This document shows positions 1 through 6,850 of a stretch of 7,118 bases of DNA, one piece after another (position 1 is the first letter of the stretch; every line of letters starts with the position of its first letter). Location of the stretch: assembly GCA_031272565.1 (NCBI GenBank), contig JAISTN010000243.1, positions 1 to 7,118 on the forward strand, written 5' to 3'. The notes beneath the pieces were generated by a model. It saw nothing but the letters and a program-made list of their open reading frames with translations, was not told where the DNA came from and searched no databases. The stretch comes from Bifidobacteriaceae bacterium (GTDB taxonomy: Bacteria > Actinomycetota > Actinomycetes > Actinomycetales > WQXJ01). A program made the translations under genes and the position numbers.

Positions 1-683
1 CCGGGCATCAGCTTGCCGTGGGCGCGTGGGCCGTCCCACAGTTCGAGGTGGGATTCCATCCAGTCGGTCTGACCGGGCCGGGTGGGCGGCTGGGTCAGCT
101 TGATGCGGGTCCGTACCGCGATGCCGACCGGCCGTTTGGCGTTGGCCTGCCGCCCGATGCCGGTCGCCAACCGGGCGGAGACGCCATCGGCCGCCACCAC
201 CACACGGGCCCGGTAGGTGCGTTCGCCACTCTTGGTGCTGGCCGTCACGCCCGTGACGAAGCCGTTCTGGTCTGAGATGACCGGGCCGGTGACGGTGGTG
301 TCCTGCCGCAGTTGGGCCCCAGCACCCTGGGCGTGTTCGGCCAGGCGCTGGTCCAGGGTTTCACGCGGCAGGGTCAGGCCGTAGTCCGGGAAGGAGGCCA
401 GCGTGGGCCAGGGCAGTTCCAGGGTGTGGCCGCCGCCATAAACCCGCACGCCCTTGTTGCGCAACCAGCCGTCCTGCTCCTTGATGGGCAGGCCCAGGGT
501 GACCAGTTCCTTGACCGCGCGCGGCGTCAGGCCGTCGCCGCAGGCCTTGGGGCGGGGAAAGCTGGACTTCTCCAGCAGGAGGGTGGAAAGGCCGGCCCGG
601 GCCAGGTAGGTGGCGGTGGCAGACCCGGCGGGGCCGGCGCCTACAACGATGACGTCTGCGTCCTCTCCTTCTGTGCTGGACAC
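1..683 (-). CDS. menJ: Menaquinone reductase / geranylgeranyl reductase family flavoprotein, N-terminal part (cut by left window edge)
   Basis: FAD-dependent oxidoreductase of the geranylgeranyl reductase family. In actinobacteria the relative of mycobacterial MenJ (Rv0561c) reduces an isoprene unit of the menaquinone side chain at the membrane. Only 227 residues are present; the family is about 400 long, so the C-terminal substrate half lies outside the window. Seen in the sequence: an N-terminal Rossmann dinucleotide motif GAGPAG at residues 15-20, the ribose-binding acidic residue E38 at the end of strand 2 (LLLEK), the family block KACGDGLTPRAV at 46-57 with C48, WLRNKGVRV at 73-81, SFPDYGL at 97-103, and the second FAD motif VVAADGVSARL at 162-172. 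Start chosen as GTG at 683-681, seven codons before the first conserved strand, with AAGGAAGG six bases upstream. It lies downstream of menG in the same direction, a neighbourhood known from other actinobacteria. A side-chain reductase acting on other prenyl lipids is the main alternative. Confidence 0.92.
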   Translation of the reverse strand, partial: MSSTEGEDADVIVVGAGPAGSATATYLARAGLSTLLLEKSSFPRPKACGDGLTPRAVKELVTLGLPIKEQDGWLRNKGVRVYGGGHTLELPWPTLASFPDYGLTLPRETLDQRLAEHAQGAGAQLRQDTTVTGPVISDQNGFVTGVTASTKSGERTYRARVVVAADGVSARLATGIGRQANAKRPVGIAVRTRIKLTQPPTRPGQTDWMESHLELWDGPRAHGKLMP

Positions 684-689
684 CTGACG

Positions 690-697
690 CCTTCCTT
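690..697 (-). promoter_or_regulatory. Shine-Dalgarno site of menJ
   Basis: Minus-strand AAGGAAGG, six bases before the GTG at 683-681. It is the only strong ribosome-binding site here and decides in favour of this GTG, since no in-frame ATG is nearby. Confidence 0.8.
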
Positions 698-723
698 GGA
701 TGACTGACCTGCTAGACAGAAAG

Positions 724-729
724 ATTCTA
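724..729 (-). promoter_or_regulatory. Possible -10 element of a menJ promoter
   Basis: Minus-strand TAGAAT, five of six matches to TATAAT and fitting the actinobacterial TANNNT rule. It lies in an AT-richer stretch and would start transcription near 717, giving a leader of about 35 bases that contains the menJ Shine-Dalgarno site. The position 17 bases upstream reads TTTTCC, a poor -35 that also forms the U-tract of the terminator at 749-773. The placement just after a terminator and before a gene is the best argument; the sequence match alone is modest. Confidence 0.4.
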
Positions 730-748
730 CAGACCGTAACGCTAAGGG

Positions 749-773
749 AAAAACCTCCCCAAGGATTGGGAAG
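749..773 (-). terminator. Intrinsic terminator downstream of menG
   Basis: On the minus strand CTTCCCAA and TTGGGGAG form an 8-bp stem with a 3-base loop (TCC), followed after one G by five T (753-749). One pair (positions 771 and 757) is a G-U wobble in minus-strand RNA but would be a C-A mismatch in plus-strand RNA, so the hairpin and T-run both point to minus-strand function. It ends the menG transcript about 60 bases after the menG stop and would separate menG from menJ. Confidence 0.6.
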
Positions 774-804
774 CGGCTTGGCACGGGCTGAAGAACAGTT
801 CCTG

Positions 805-832
805 AATATCGCCACAATTGACGAGCGATATT
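805..832. repeat. Inverted repeat overlapping the menG stop codon
   Basis: Perfect 8-bp arms AATATCGC (805-812) and GCGATATT (825-832) around a 12-base spacer that itself contains CAATTG. The right arm overlaps the menG TAA (833-831). No T-run follows on either strand, so it does not look like an intrinsic terminator. It could be an RNA hairpin protecting the menG 3' end, a protein-binding dyad, or chance. The AT-rich arms stand out against the GC-rich surroundings. Confidence 0.4.
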
Positions 833-1538
833 AGTCCGCTGGGCCTTTTCTGGCCTTGTGAACCGCCACGATGCCGCCCGTCACGTTACGGTGCGTCACC
901 TGCTGCCAGCCGGCCAAAGACAACTGGCGCTCCAGCAGGTACTGGTCCGGCCAAGCCACAATCGACGCCGCCAGGTAGGTGTAGGCCTCAGGGTTGGACG
1001 CCACCAGGCCAGCCACCAGGGGAATGACCCGCGTCAGGTAAAACCGGTACATGGCCCGGACCACCCTGAACCGGGGCCGAGAGAACTCGCAGACCACCAG
1101 CCTGCCGCCCGGCTTGGCCACCCGGCGCATCTCCGCCAGGGCCCGGGGCACATCCGCCACGTTGCGCAGGCCGAAAGAGATGGTCACCGCGTCGAACGAA
1201 TTGTCCGCGAAAGGCAGCGACGTGGCGTCGCCGCCCACCAGCCGGACCGGCAACCCGCCCAGGCGGCGCCGGCCCACCGCCAACATGCCTTCGGAAAAAT
1301 CGCAGGCCACCACCTGAGCCCCCCGGCGGGTCAGAGCCCTGGTGGAAGTCCCGGTGCCGCAAGCCAAGTCCAGCACCCGCTGCCCCGGCTTCAGGTCCAG
1401 GGCCTTGACGGTAGCCCGGCGCCACAGCTTCTCGACACCAACTGTCAGCAGGGTGTCCGTCAGGTCGTATTTCCCGGCCACGTCGTCAAACATGGCCGCG
1501 ACCGCGTGTGGCTCTTTCTCCAAGTCCGCAATGGTCAC
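831..1538 (-). CDS. menG: Demethylmenaquinone methyltransferase (MenG/UbiE family)
   Basis: SAM-dependent C-methyltransferase converting demethylmenaquinone to menaquinone, the last ring step of the pathway, at the cytoplasmic face of the membrane. The 235 residues match the family length. Seen: the first UbiE signature region, [11 protein letters not shown] followed by W39 (24-39); SAM motif [10 protein letters not shown] (55-63); acidic D80 at the end of strand 2 (VVACDFS); [16 protein letters not shown] at 103-118 followed by TISFGLRNV; and the second signature [15 protein letters not shown] (139-153). A long open frame continues upstream to 2291, but its extra part is antisense to menF and unlike any methyltransferase. 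The GTG at 1538-1536 gives the N-terminus [18 protein letters not shown], which fits actinobacterial homologues. No good Shine-Dalgarno precedes it, so a leaderless or weakly initiated start is possible. Divergent from menF; followed by its own terminator and then menJ. UbiE proteins can also act on ubiquinone, but the neighbouring men genes indicate menaquinone. Confidence 0.95.
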   Translation of the reverse strand: MTIADLEKEPHAVAAMFDDVAGKYDLTDTLLTVGVEKLWRRATVKALDLKPGQRVLDLACGTGTSTRALTRRGAQVVACDFSEGMLAVGRRRLGGLPVRLVGGDATSLPFADNSFDAVTISFGLRNVADVPRALAEMRRVAKPGGRLVVCEFSRPRFRVVRAMYRFYLTRVIPLVAGLVASNPEAYTYLAASIVAWPDQYLLERQLSLAGWQQVTHRNVTGGIVAVHKARKGPAD

Positions 1539-1665
1539 CCCCAAATCTTGGCACGCCAAACTGGGTGCTCGCTGCCAGTTGCGGCGGTTGAGGCGGCGCG
1601 CCCTGGCCGCGTTGGCCAGTTGCTGAACCGATTGGGCGCCCCGGGGCATTACGCTTGGTGGCGCC
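1539..1665. promoter_or_regulatory. Divergent menG/menF intergenic region with short repeats
   Basis: This 127-base gap must hold the start signals for both menG (leftward) and menF (rightward). I find no convincing -35/-10 pair in either direction. It contains a 9-bp direct repeat GCCAGTTGC at 1574-1582 and 1615-1623, starts 41 bp apart (close to four helical turns), and a 6-bp dyad CTGGCC-N5-GGCCAG at 1603-1619 overlapping the second copy. These could be operator sites, but short repeats arise easily in GC-rich DNA. Confidence 0.35.
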
Positions 1666-2952
1666 ATGGATGCCCCCGCCCTCCGCTTGCGCTTCCGCAC
1701 CGCCCGCCTGCCGCTGCCCACCAACCTGCTGAGCATCGCCGCAGGCCACGAGCCCATGGTGTGGCTGCGACGGGGCGGTGGCACCGTCGGCCTGGGGCAG
1801 GCCGCCGCCTTCGAGACGAGCGGGCCGCAGCGGTTTGAGCAGGCCGCGCGGTGGTTTGACCAGCTAGTGACCAACGCCACAATCGAAGGGCCTTCACAGA
1901 TGCCCGGCATGGCGCCGCTGGCACTGGGGGCCTTCAGCTTTTCAGACTCTTCGCCCACGCCATCCCGGCTGGTGGTGCCAGCCGTGGCCGTCAGCCGGCG
2001 GCGAGGCGCCGAGTGGGTGACCACCGCCGGAGTTGAGGAGGCGGCCGAGCCGGCGGCGGCACTGGCAGAGCTAGTTGAGGCCGCCCGAACCGTCAAGCCG
2101 GGGCAACCCGGCCGGCCCGCCATGACAGAAGCCGCCGGGCACCATCCGGCTGACGCCTGGCCCGGTGTGATCGGGGAGGCGTTGGACGCCATCGGGCACC
2201 GGGTAGTCGACAAGGTGGTGCTGGCCCGCGACGTGGCGGCCGTGGCCAGCCAGCCAGTCAACCTGCTGGCGGTTATCCGGCAGTTGACCACCGCCTACCG
2301 GGACTGCTGGACGTACTGCCTGGACGGCCTGGTGGGTGCCACCCCGGAGTTGCTGATCCGGGCGGCGCGAGGCCTGGTGACATCGCGGGTGCTGGCCGGG
2401 ACCATCCGGCGGACCGGCAACGATGTGGCAGACCTGGCCCGGGCCGGCGCACTGGCACGGTCATCGAAGGACCTGGAGGAACACCAACTGGCAGTCGAAT
2501 CGGTGGTGCAGACGCTACGGCCGTTCACCGAAGAACTATCAGTGCCGGATGCGCCCTCCGTGTTGCACCTGCCCAACGTGATGCACCTGGCCACCGACGT
2601 GGTGGGTGACTTGAAAGGCCGGAATGGCAACGCACCATCGTCGTTGGAACTGGCCGCTGCCCTGCACCCCACGGCCGCCGTCTGCGGCACCCCGCGCGAG
2701 GCCGCCTACGAATTGCTGGAACACCTTGAGGGCACCGACCGGGGCCGCTATTCCGGTCCGGTGGGCTGGCTGGCCGCCGATGGCGCCGGCGAATGGGGCA
2801 TCGCTCTGCGCTGCGCCCAGTTCGACACCGCCCGGCAACGCGCCCGGCTGTGGGCCGGGGGCGGCATCGTGGCCGCCTCGGTACCAGCCGACGAACTGGC
2901 CGAAACCGAGGCCAAACTGGCCCCGATGCGTCAGGCCCTGGGCTTGGCCTGA
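1666..2952 (+). CDS. menF: Isochorismate synthase MenF
   Basis: Chorismate-utilising, Mg-dependent isomerase making isochorismate, the committed step into menaquinone synthesis; cytoplasmic. Its 428 residues match the usual length (about 430). The first 160 residues are the variable N-terminal part; the chorismate-binding fold follows. Seen: K183 in DKVVLAR, the expected catalytic base position; GATPELL (224-230); LAGTIRR (243-249); SSKDLEEH (266-273), holding the conserved catalytic-region Glu; [15 protein letters not shown] (302-316); [14 protein letters not shown] (334-347); [11 protein letters not shown] (358-368); GEWGIALR (375-382); and [14 protein letters not shown] with the following ETEAKL (397-418), whose Glu residues normally bind Mg. 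EntC/DhbC-type siderophore isochorismate synthases share these motifs, but the men neighbours support MenF. ATG at 1666 has only a weak GGTGG upstream (1657-1661). Divergent from menG and convergent with the protease gene, so apparently monocistronic. Confidence 0.95.
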   Translation: MDAPALRLRFRTARLPLPTNLLSIAAGHEPMVWLRRGGGTVGLGQAAAFETSGPQRFEQAARWFDQLVTNATIEGPSQMPGMAPLALGAFSFSDSSPTPSRLVVPAVAVSRRRGAEWVTTAGVEEAAEPAAALAELVEAARTVKPGQPGRPAMTEAAGHHPADAWPGVIGEALDAIGHRVVDKVVLARDVAAVASQPVNLLAVIRQLTTAYRDCWTYCLDGLVGATPELLIRAARGLVTSRVLAGTIRRTGNDVADLARAGALARSSKDLEEHQLAVESVVQTLRPFTEELSVPDAPSVLHLPNVMHLATDVVGDLKGRNGNAPSSLELAAALHPTAAVCGTPREAAYELLEHLEGTDRGRYSGPVGWLAADGAGEWGIALRCAQFDTARQRARLWAGGGIVAASVPADELAETEAKLAPMRQALGLA

Positions 2953-2970
2953 GCCCGGGGCACCCGGCCC

Positions 2971-3012
2971 GTGACAAAGGGGGACGGTTCCTGAGAACCG
3001 TCCCCCTGTCGC
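2971..3012. repeat. Long perfect hairpin between convergent genes: likely bidirectional terminator, resembles a REP-type palindrome
   Basis: AGGGGGACGGTTC (2978-2990) and GAACCGTCCCCCT (2995-3007) form a 13-bp perfect stem with a CTGA loop. Outside it, past a two-base A bulge (2976-2977), GTGAC (2971-2975) pairs with GTCGC (3008-3012) through one wobble. It lies in the 114-base gap between the 3' ends of menF and the protease gene. No U-run follows on the plus strand and only TTT on the minus strand, so it is not a textbook intrinsic terminator, although it would serve both convergent transcripts. From memory, the core GGGGACGGTTC/GAACCGTCCCC with GTGACA-type ends resembles palindromes dispersed in many genomes and linked to REP-associated transposases. 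The rest of the gap (3013-3066) has only a weak 5-bp hairpin at 3039-3052. Confidence 0.75.
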
Positions 3013-3066
3013 GGCCGGTCGCGACGGGACCGAAGCAAGCGCCGCCGGGCGCCGCCCAACCAGGGC

Positions 3067-5064
3067 TTAGTCGTCGCGTACGGTCAGCGTGGCCTCGATG
3101 TCGATCGGTTCGCCATCGCGCAACACCGTCAATGTCACCGCGTCACCCGGCAGGTAGGACCGGACCCAGGCCGTCAGCGAAGTGGCGCCCGTCACGGGAT
3201 TGCCGTCCACATACAGGATCACGTCACCGTTCTCCAGGCCGATCTCCTCCGCCGGCGTGCCACGCTGGACCTGCAGGATTTGCGCGCCGGAGCGGGTAGC
3301 TCCCTCGACTTGGACGTGGGCATCCTCGGCGGTCACACCCAGGTAGGGGTGCTCCGCCGAGCCGGACTCGATCAACTGGCTGGAAACCGACTTGACCAGG
3401 TTGACCGGGATAGCGAAGGCCAGGCCGATCGACCCGGCGGTGTCGCTGTAGGAACTGAGCGTGGCGATGGAACTGTTGATGCCAACTACCTCGCCGGCCG
3501 AATTAAACAACGGTCCACCGGAGTTGCCCGGGTTGACGGCCGCATCCACCTGGATGGCATTAGTCACCACGGGCACGTTGCTGGAACCCGACCCGGCCGC
3601 CTCGGTGGTGACCGGGCGGTTCAGGGCGGACACGATGCCAGTGGTGACGGTGTTGTCATAGCCCAGCGGGTTACCCACCGCCATGACCGGTTCGCCCACC
3701 CGCAGTGCCGTCGAATCACCCAGCACGGCCTCCTTGAGGTCCGATGGCGGGCTGTTCAGTTGCAGCACGGCCAGGTCGGTCGAGGCGTCTGTGCCAACCA
3801 CCTCGGCCGCGAAGACCCGGCCATCCGACAACACCACGTCAATACTGCGGCCGTCGGCCACCACGTGATTGTTGGTTACGATGTAGCCCTTTTGCGAGTT
3901 GATGATGACACCCGAACCCTGGGCGCCGCCCTGGTAGGAGTCCATGTCCACCTGGATCGCCACCACGGTGGATGCCACCGCCGAGGCCACCGTAGTCCAA
4001 TCGACTGCCTCGCCCGGCGCCGGAGCGGCCGGCAGGCTGGCCGTGTTGTTGCCGGAGGACACATCCGCCACCTGTTCGGTGGTCTTGGTGGCGGTGGCCG
4101 CCGCCTGCGGCTGGGCCTGGTTGTGGTCCATCAGGAACCAGACGCCGCCACCAGCCAGCACCGCAGCCAGCAGGGCGCAGATCATGGAAATGCCCCACAC
4201 CGCCGCCTTCGACACGCCTTGGCCGGTCTTGCGGGTTGGCGGGGCGGACAGTGAGCCCGGTGCCGTGCCGCCGGGTCCCACAGGTGCCGGGCCGTGCCCA
4301 GCGGGACCGCTGCCAGCCGGGCCCTGCGGGCGCACCGGGATGGCAGGCAGGCGGAGTTGTTCCACCGGCATGGGCTGCGGGCCGGCCTGCCGCGGCGTGG
4401 GCGGCAAGGCCGGTGGGGCAGCCGGGCCGGCACCGGCCGTGGCCGTAGCCGGCCTGAGCGTCTCCCCTTGGGGGGCGGCGCCGGCGGCCGTGGGCGGCGT
4501 CACCGGTCCGCCCAGGCCACCCATACCAGCCAAGCCGGCATGACTGGATGGCGCGGCCTGGCCCGGCTGAGTGGCCGCGCCGGGCTGGACGCCCGGCAGC
4601 GAGGTGAGGCCCGGTGGCGGGACCGGCAGTTGCCGGAACCCGGGCGGGGCAAAGCGGGCCGCGTCCGTCCGGGGCGCGATGGGCGGCGTGGCCGCCGGAG
4701 CCTCCGGAGCTGGCGGCGCGGCGGGTGCCGGCCGGGCCGCCGTGGGCGCCGGCCCCGGCTGGCCAAAGGTGGGTACCGCGCCCGCCGCTGCTGGCGGGCT
4801 GGCGGCCGGAGGCGCACCCACCGCCCTGACCCCACTGGGCAGGGTTGGCAGATGGGTTGAGGCGCCTGGCGCCGGCGCTGCCGGACTGGCCCCGGCCTGG
4901 GCGCCAGACTGGCCGGCAACGGGATAGGACGGCAGTTGAGCCACCGGGTAGACGATGGGGCCAGGGCTTGACGTCGAGGCCTCTACCTCAGGGGTCGCCT
5001 GACCCTCCTTGGGTTGGTCAACCTGATCACCCGGCACCTGGGGACCGCGTTCAAAGTCGCTCAT
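3067..5064 (-). CDS. htrA: Membrane-anchored HtrA/DegP-type serine protease with PDZ domain and long Pro/Ala-rich N-terminus
   Basis: Envelope quality-control protease expected to cleave misfolded extracytoplasmic proteins. The 665 residues divide into a Pro/Ala/Gly-rich N-terminal region (1-286) with no visible domain, one hydrophobic segment at about 287-311 (AAVWGISMICALLAAVLAGG core), a linker, a trypsin-like domain (about 358-560), and a PDZ domain (about 573-663, starting near YLGVTAED). The triad is complete: H400 in IVTNNHVVADG, D430 in STDLAVLQL, S515 in GNSGGPL. The segment has no signal-peptidase context and RKTGQGVSK precedes it, so the predicted topology is N-terminus inside, protease outside. 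ATG at 5064-5062 has AAGGAG 12 bases upstream, a longer spacing than usual. The gene appears transcribed alone: menD lies 130 bases upstream on the same strand and menF converges. Which actinobacterial paralogue it is (HtrA, PepD, DegP-like) cannot be settled here. Confidence 0.93.
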   Translation of the reverse strand: MSDFERGPQVPGDQVDQPKEGQATPEVEASTSSPGPIVYPVAQLPSYPVAGQSGAQAGASPAAPAPGASTHLPTLPSGVRAVGAPPAASPPAAAGAVPTFGQPGPAPTAARPAPAAPPAPEAPAATPPIAPRTDAARFAPPGFRQLPVPPPGLTSLPGVQPGAATQPGQAAPSSHAGLAGMGGLGGPVTPPTAAGAAPQGETLRPATATAGAGPAAPPALPPTPRQAGPQPMPVEQLRLPAIPVRPQGPAGSGPAGHGPAPVGPGGTAPGSLSAPPTRKTGQGVSKAAVWGISMICALLAAVLAGGGVWFLMDHNQAQPQAAATATKTTEQVADVSSGNNTASLPAAPAPGEAVDWTTVASAVASTVVAIQVDMDSYQGGAQGSGVIINSQKGYIVTNNHVVADGRSIDVVLSDGRVFAAEVVGTDASTDLAVLQLNSPPSDLKEAVLGDSTALRVGEPVMAVGNPLGYDNTVTTGIVSALNRPVTTEAAGSGSSNVPVVTNAIQVDAAVNPGNSGGPLFNSAGEVVGINSSIATLSSYSDTAGSIGLAFAIPVNLVKSVSSQLIESGSAEHPYLGVTAEDAHVQVEGATRSGAQILQVQRGTPAEEIGLENGDVILYVDGNPVTGATSLTAWVRSYLPGDAVTLTVLRDGEPIDIEATLTVRDD

Positions 5065-5194
5065 AGTGGTTAGTCACTCCTTACCTGATAGACATCTCCA
5101 CTGAACAGCATCTGACTGAGGAAATCCTCCCCCAATTCTGGGAACCATCTGTAATCATGTCGCCAGGGCGGATGATTCTTGTCACACCTGGGTC
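5065..5194 (-). promoter_or_regulatory. menD-to-protease intergenic region; Shine-Dalgarno at 5077-5082
   Basis: This 130-base stretch is AT-richer than the flanking genes, which suggests a promoter for the protease gene, but I find no acceptable TANNNT with a spaced -35 on the minus strand. Visible elements: AAGGAG (minus strand, 5082-5077), 12 bases before the ATG; a short dyad GAGGA-AA-TCCTC at 5119-5130; and CCCA-ATTC-TGGG close by at 5132-5143. No intrinsic terminator for menD with a T-run is seen, so read-through from menD into the protease gene cannot be excluded. Confidence 0.4.
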
Positions 5195-6850
5195 TCATGC
5201 CCCGCCCAACGGCACCTCGACCAGTTCGATGCCCGCCCCGGGCCGGGCCAGCGCCGCCTCCAGCTCCGGCAGGTCACCGGCCAACCGGTAACCGGCCCCA
5301 TAGGCGCTGGCCAGCGCCGCCCAATCGATCGGCACCGGGGTGGCAAAGAAGCGCTCAAACACCTCATGGTAGGCCGGATCCCCCACCTCCAACGTCCGGA
5401 AGATGCCACCGCCCTGGTCATTCAACAAGATGATCTGCACCGACGGCCGGGCCTCCAGGCGGGGTAGACCCAACGCGCCGGCATCGTGCGCCAAGGTCAA
5501 ATCCCCCAACAACACCCGAACCGGCCCGCCCCGGCCCAAAGCCAGGCCCGTGGCGGCCGAAACGGTACCGTCAATCCCGGCCAGGCCACGCAGGGCCACC
5601 ACCTCGCAGGGCTGGGCGGGGGTCAGGTCGAGGTAGCGGATCGCGTTCGAGGCTCCCACCACCAACGGCCGCCGGTCATTGCCACAAGCCTTGGCCACGG
5701 CGTGGGCCACCATGACGCCCGATGGCGCCCCCGCCGCCCGGGCGGCCACCTGGGCCTCCCAGGCCGTTTGGCCGGCCGCGCTCCAACTGGCCCGCCAGTC
5801 CCGCTCGTCCCAAGTGGTGTCGCCCAGAGGGAAGACACGGGAAGCGATCCGGCTGGCCGTCCGGCCCAGATCAAACCAGGCCCCGCCGCCCTGGTGCACC
5901 ACGATCACTTCCACACCCGGCCGTTGCACCAGCCGGGTGATAGGCCGCGACAACACCGGGCGGCCATACACCACCACCCGTTGGATCCGCTGGCCCAGTT
6001 CCCGGCTCTCCACCAGCAACCGGCCGGCCGGAACCGAACCCATCCAGCAGCCCGATTCCGGTTCGGCCAGCAGTGGCCAACCCGACTTGGCCGCCAAGGT
6101 GCCGGCCGCCGGGCCCGCCCCGGCCCCCGCCACGATCACCGTGCGCGGGCCTCGTTCCAAGGGGAGGGGGTGGAATTGGTTGGCGCTGGTGAAACCCTCG
6201 GCTGCTTGGCCGGCGGCGGCTTCTGGGGCAGTGGCCGGCGCGCCACTGGGATGCCCGGCCCGGCCCGGCCGCACCGCCGGCGCCGCCGGCCCTGGCTGCC
6301 CCGCGGGGACCAGTGGCTCCCGAAAGCGGGCGTTGATATGCACCGGTCCGGCCTGCCCGCCCAACCGGCCCCGGGCGGCCGCAACCGCCGCCTGCCCGGT
6401 CTTGGCCCAGACCGCCAGTGCCGGGTCGGCATCGGGCGCTTCCAGGTTGACCTGCCACACCGGAGCCCGCCCGTACAAGCCCCGTTGCTCACCTGTCTGA
6501 TTGGCGCCCACGCCTTGCAGCTCCGCCGGCCGGTCCGCCGTCACCACTACCAGCGGGATGCGTGAATAGTGGGCCTCCATCACCGCGGGGTGCAGGTTGG
6601 CGGCCGCCGTGCCGCTGGTGCAAGCCACCGCCGCCACACCGTCATCGGCCAAACTGAGGCCCAGGGCCGTGAAGCCGGCCACACGTTCATCGGCCCGCAC
6701 CACCAGGCGCAGGCGGCCCGCCCGGGAGGCTTCATAAGCCGCGAACACCAGGGGTGAACTGCGCGAGCCCGGCGCCAGCACCAGCCAGGTGACCCCAGCC
6801 TGCGCCAGGCCGTCCACCAGGCGGCGGGCCGATTCGACCGACAGACTCAT
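5195..6850 (-). CDS. menD: 2-Succinyl-5-enolpyruvyl-6-hydroxy-3-cyclohexene-1-carboxylate synthase (MenD)
   Basis: Thiamine-diphosphate (ThDP) and Mg-dependent enzyme that joins isochorismate with the succinyl semialdehyde unit from 2-oxoglutarate; second step of menaquinone synthesis, directly after MenF; cytoplasmic. The 551 residues match the family. Seen: SRSSPL (29-34, isochorismate-binding region); E55 in RADERVAGF, the Glu that activates ThDP; CTSGTAAANLHPAV (77-90); ADRPAELQGVGANQTGEQ (105-122); a low-complexity Pro/Ala linker (about 182-218); a central domain; AGIDGTVSAATGLAL (424-438); GDLTLAHD (449-456) and NDQGGGIF (477-484), together forming the Mg/diphosphate-binding motif. The frame stays open upstream to 7108, but homology begins at ATG 6850-6848, which has GGAGG seven bases upstream. 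The start overlaps the stop of the upstream gene as ATGA, so the two are probably translationally coupled. Confidence 0.97.
   Translation of the reverse strand: MSLSVESARRLVDGLAQAGVTWLVLAPGSRSSPLVFAAYEASRAGRLRLVVRADERVAGFTALGLSLADDGVAAVACTSGTAAANLHPAVMEAHYSRIPLVVVTADRPAELQGVGANQTGEQRGLYGRAPVWQVNLEAPDADPALAVWAKTGQAAVAAARGRLGGQAGPVHINARFREPLVPAGQPGPAAPAVRPGRAGHPSGAPATAPEAAAGQAAEGFTSANQFHPLPLERGPRTVIVAGAGAGPAAGTLAAKSGWPLLAEPESGCWMGSVPAGRLLVESRELGQRIQRVVVYGRPVLSRPITRLVQRPGVEVIVVHQGGGAWFDLGRTASRIASRVFPLGDTTWDERDWRASWSAAGQTAWEAQVAARAAGAPSGVMVAHAVAKACGNDRRPLVVGASNAIRYLDLTPAQPCEVVALRGLAGIDGTVSAATGLALGRGGPVRVLLGDLTLAHDAGALGLPRLEARPSVQIILLNDQGGGIFRTLEVGDPAYHEVFERFFATPVPIDWAALASAYGAGYRLAGDLPELEAALARPGAGIELVEVPLGGA

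Noticed and set aside
1620..1655. Possible menF promoter using TACGCT (1650-1655) as -10
   Set aside because: It fits TANNNT, but the nearest TTG hexamers give spacers of about 12 or 24 bases, and the transcript would begin almost at the start codon. Too weak to annotate.
858..1838. Plus-strand 326-residue open frame across menG and the start of menF
   Set aside because: It is antisense to the well-supported menG and has a His/Arg/Pro/Gly-rich composition typical of shadow frames. No family is recognisable.
1539..2291. Long minus-strand open frame extending menG upstream to a 486-residue protein
   Set aside because: The extra N-terminal 250 residues are antisense to menF, Ser/Arg/Ala-rich and unlike any methyltransferase. 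Homology begins at the GTG at 1538; the extension is an artefact of GC-rich codon bias.
3280..4254. Plus-strand 324-residue open frame opposite the protease gene
   Set aside because: It mirrors the trypsin-like domain coding sequence and has a His/Arg/Gly-rich shadow composition; the minus frame has a complete catalytic triad.
4200..5000. Possible tandem DNA repeat in the Pro/Ala-rich region of the protease gene
   Set aside because: The protein is compositionally simple, but I see no regular period or repeated unit at the DNA level.
5048..5077. Tiny open frame from GTG at 5077, overlapping the protease start
   Set aside because: It is only about eight codons, out of frame with the protease, and its start lies inside the AAGGAG site, leaving no room for its own ribosome binding.
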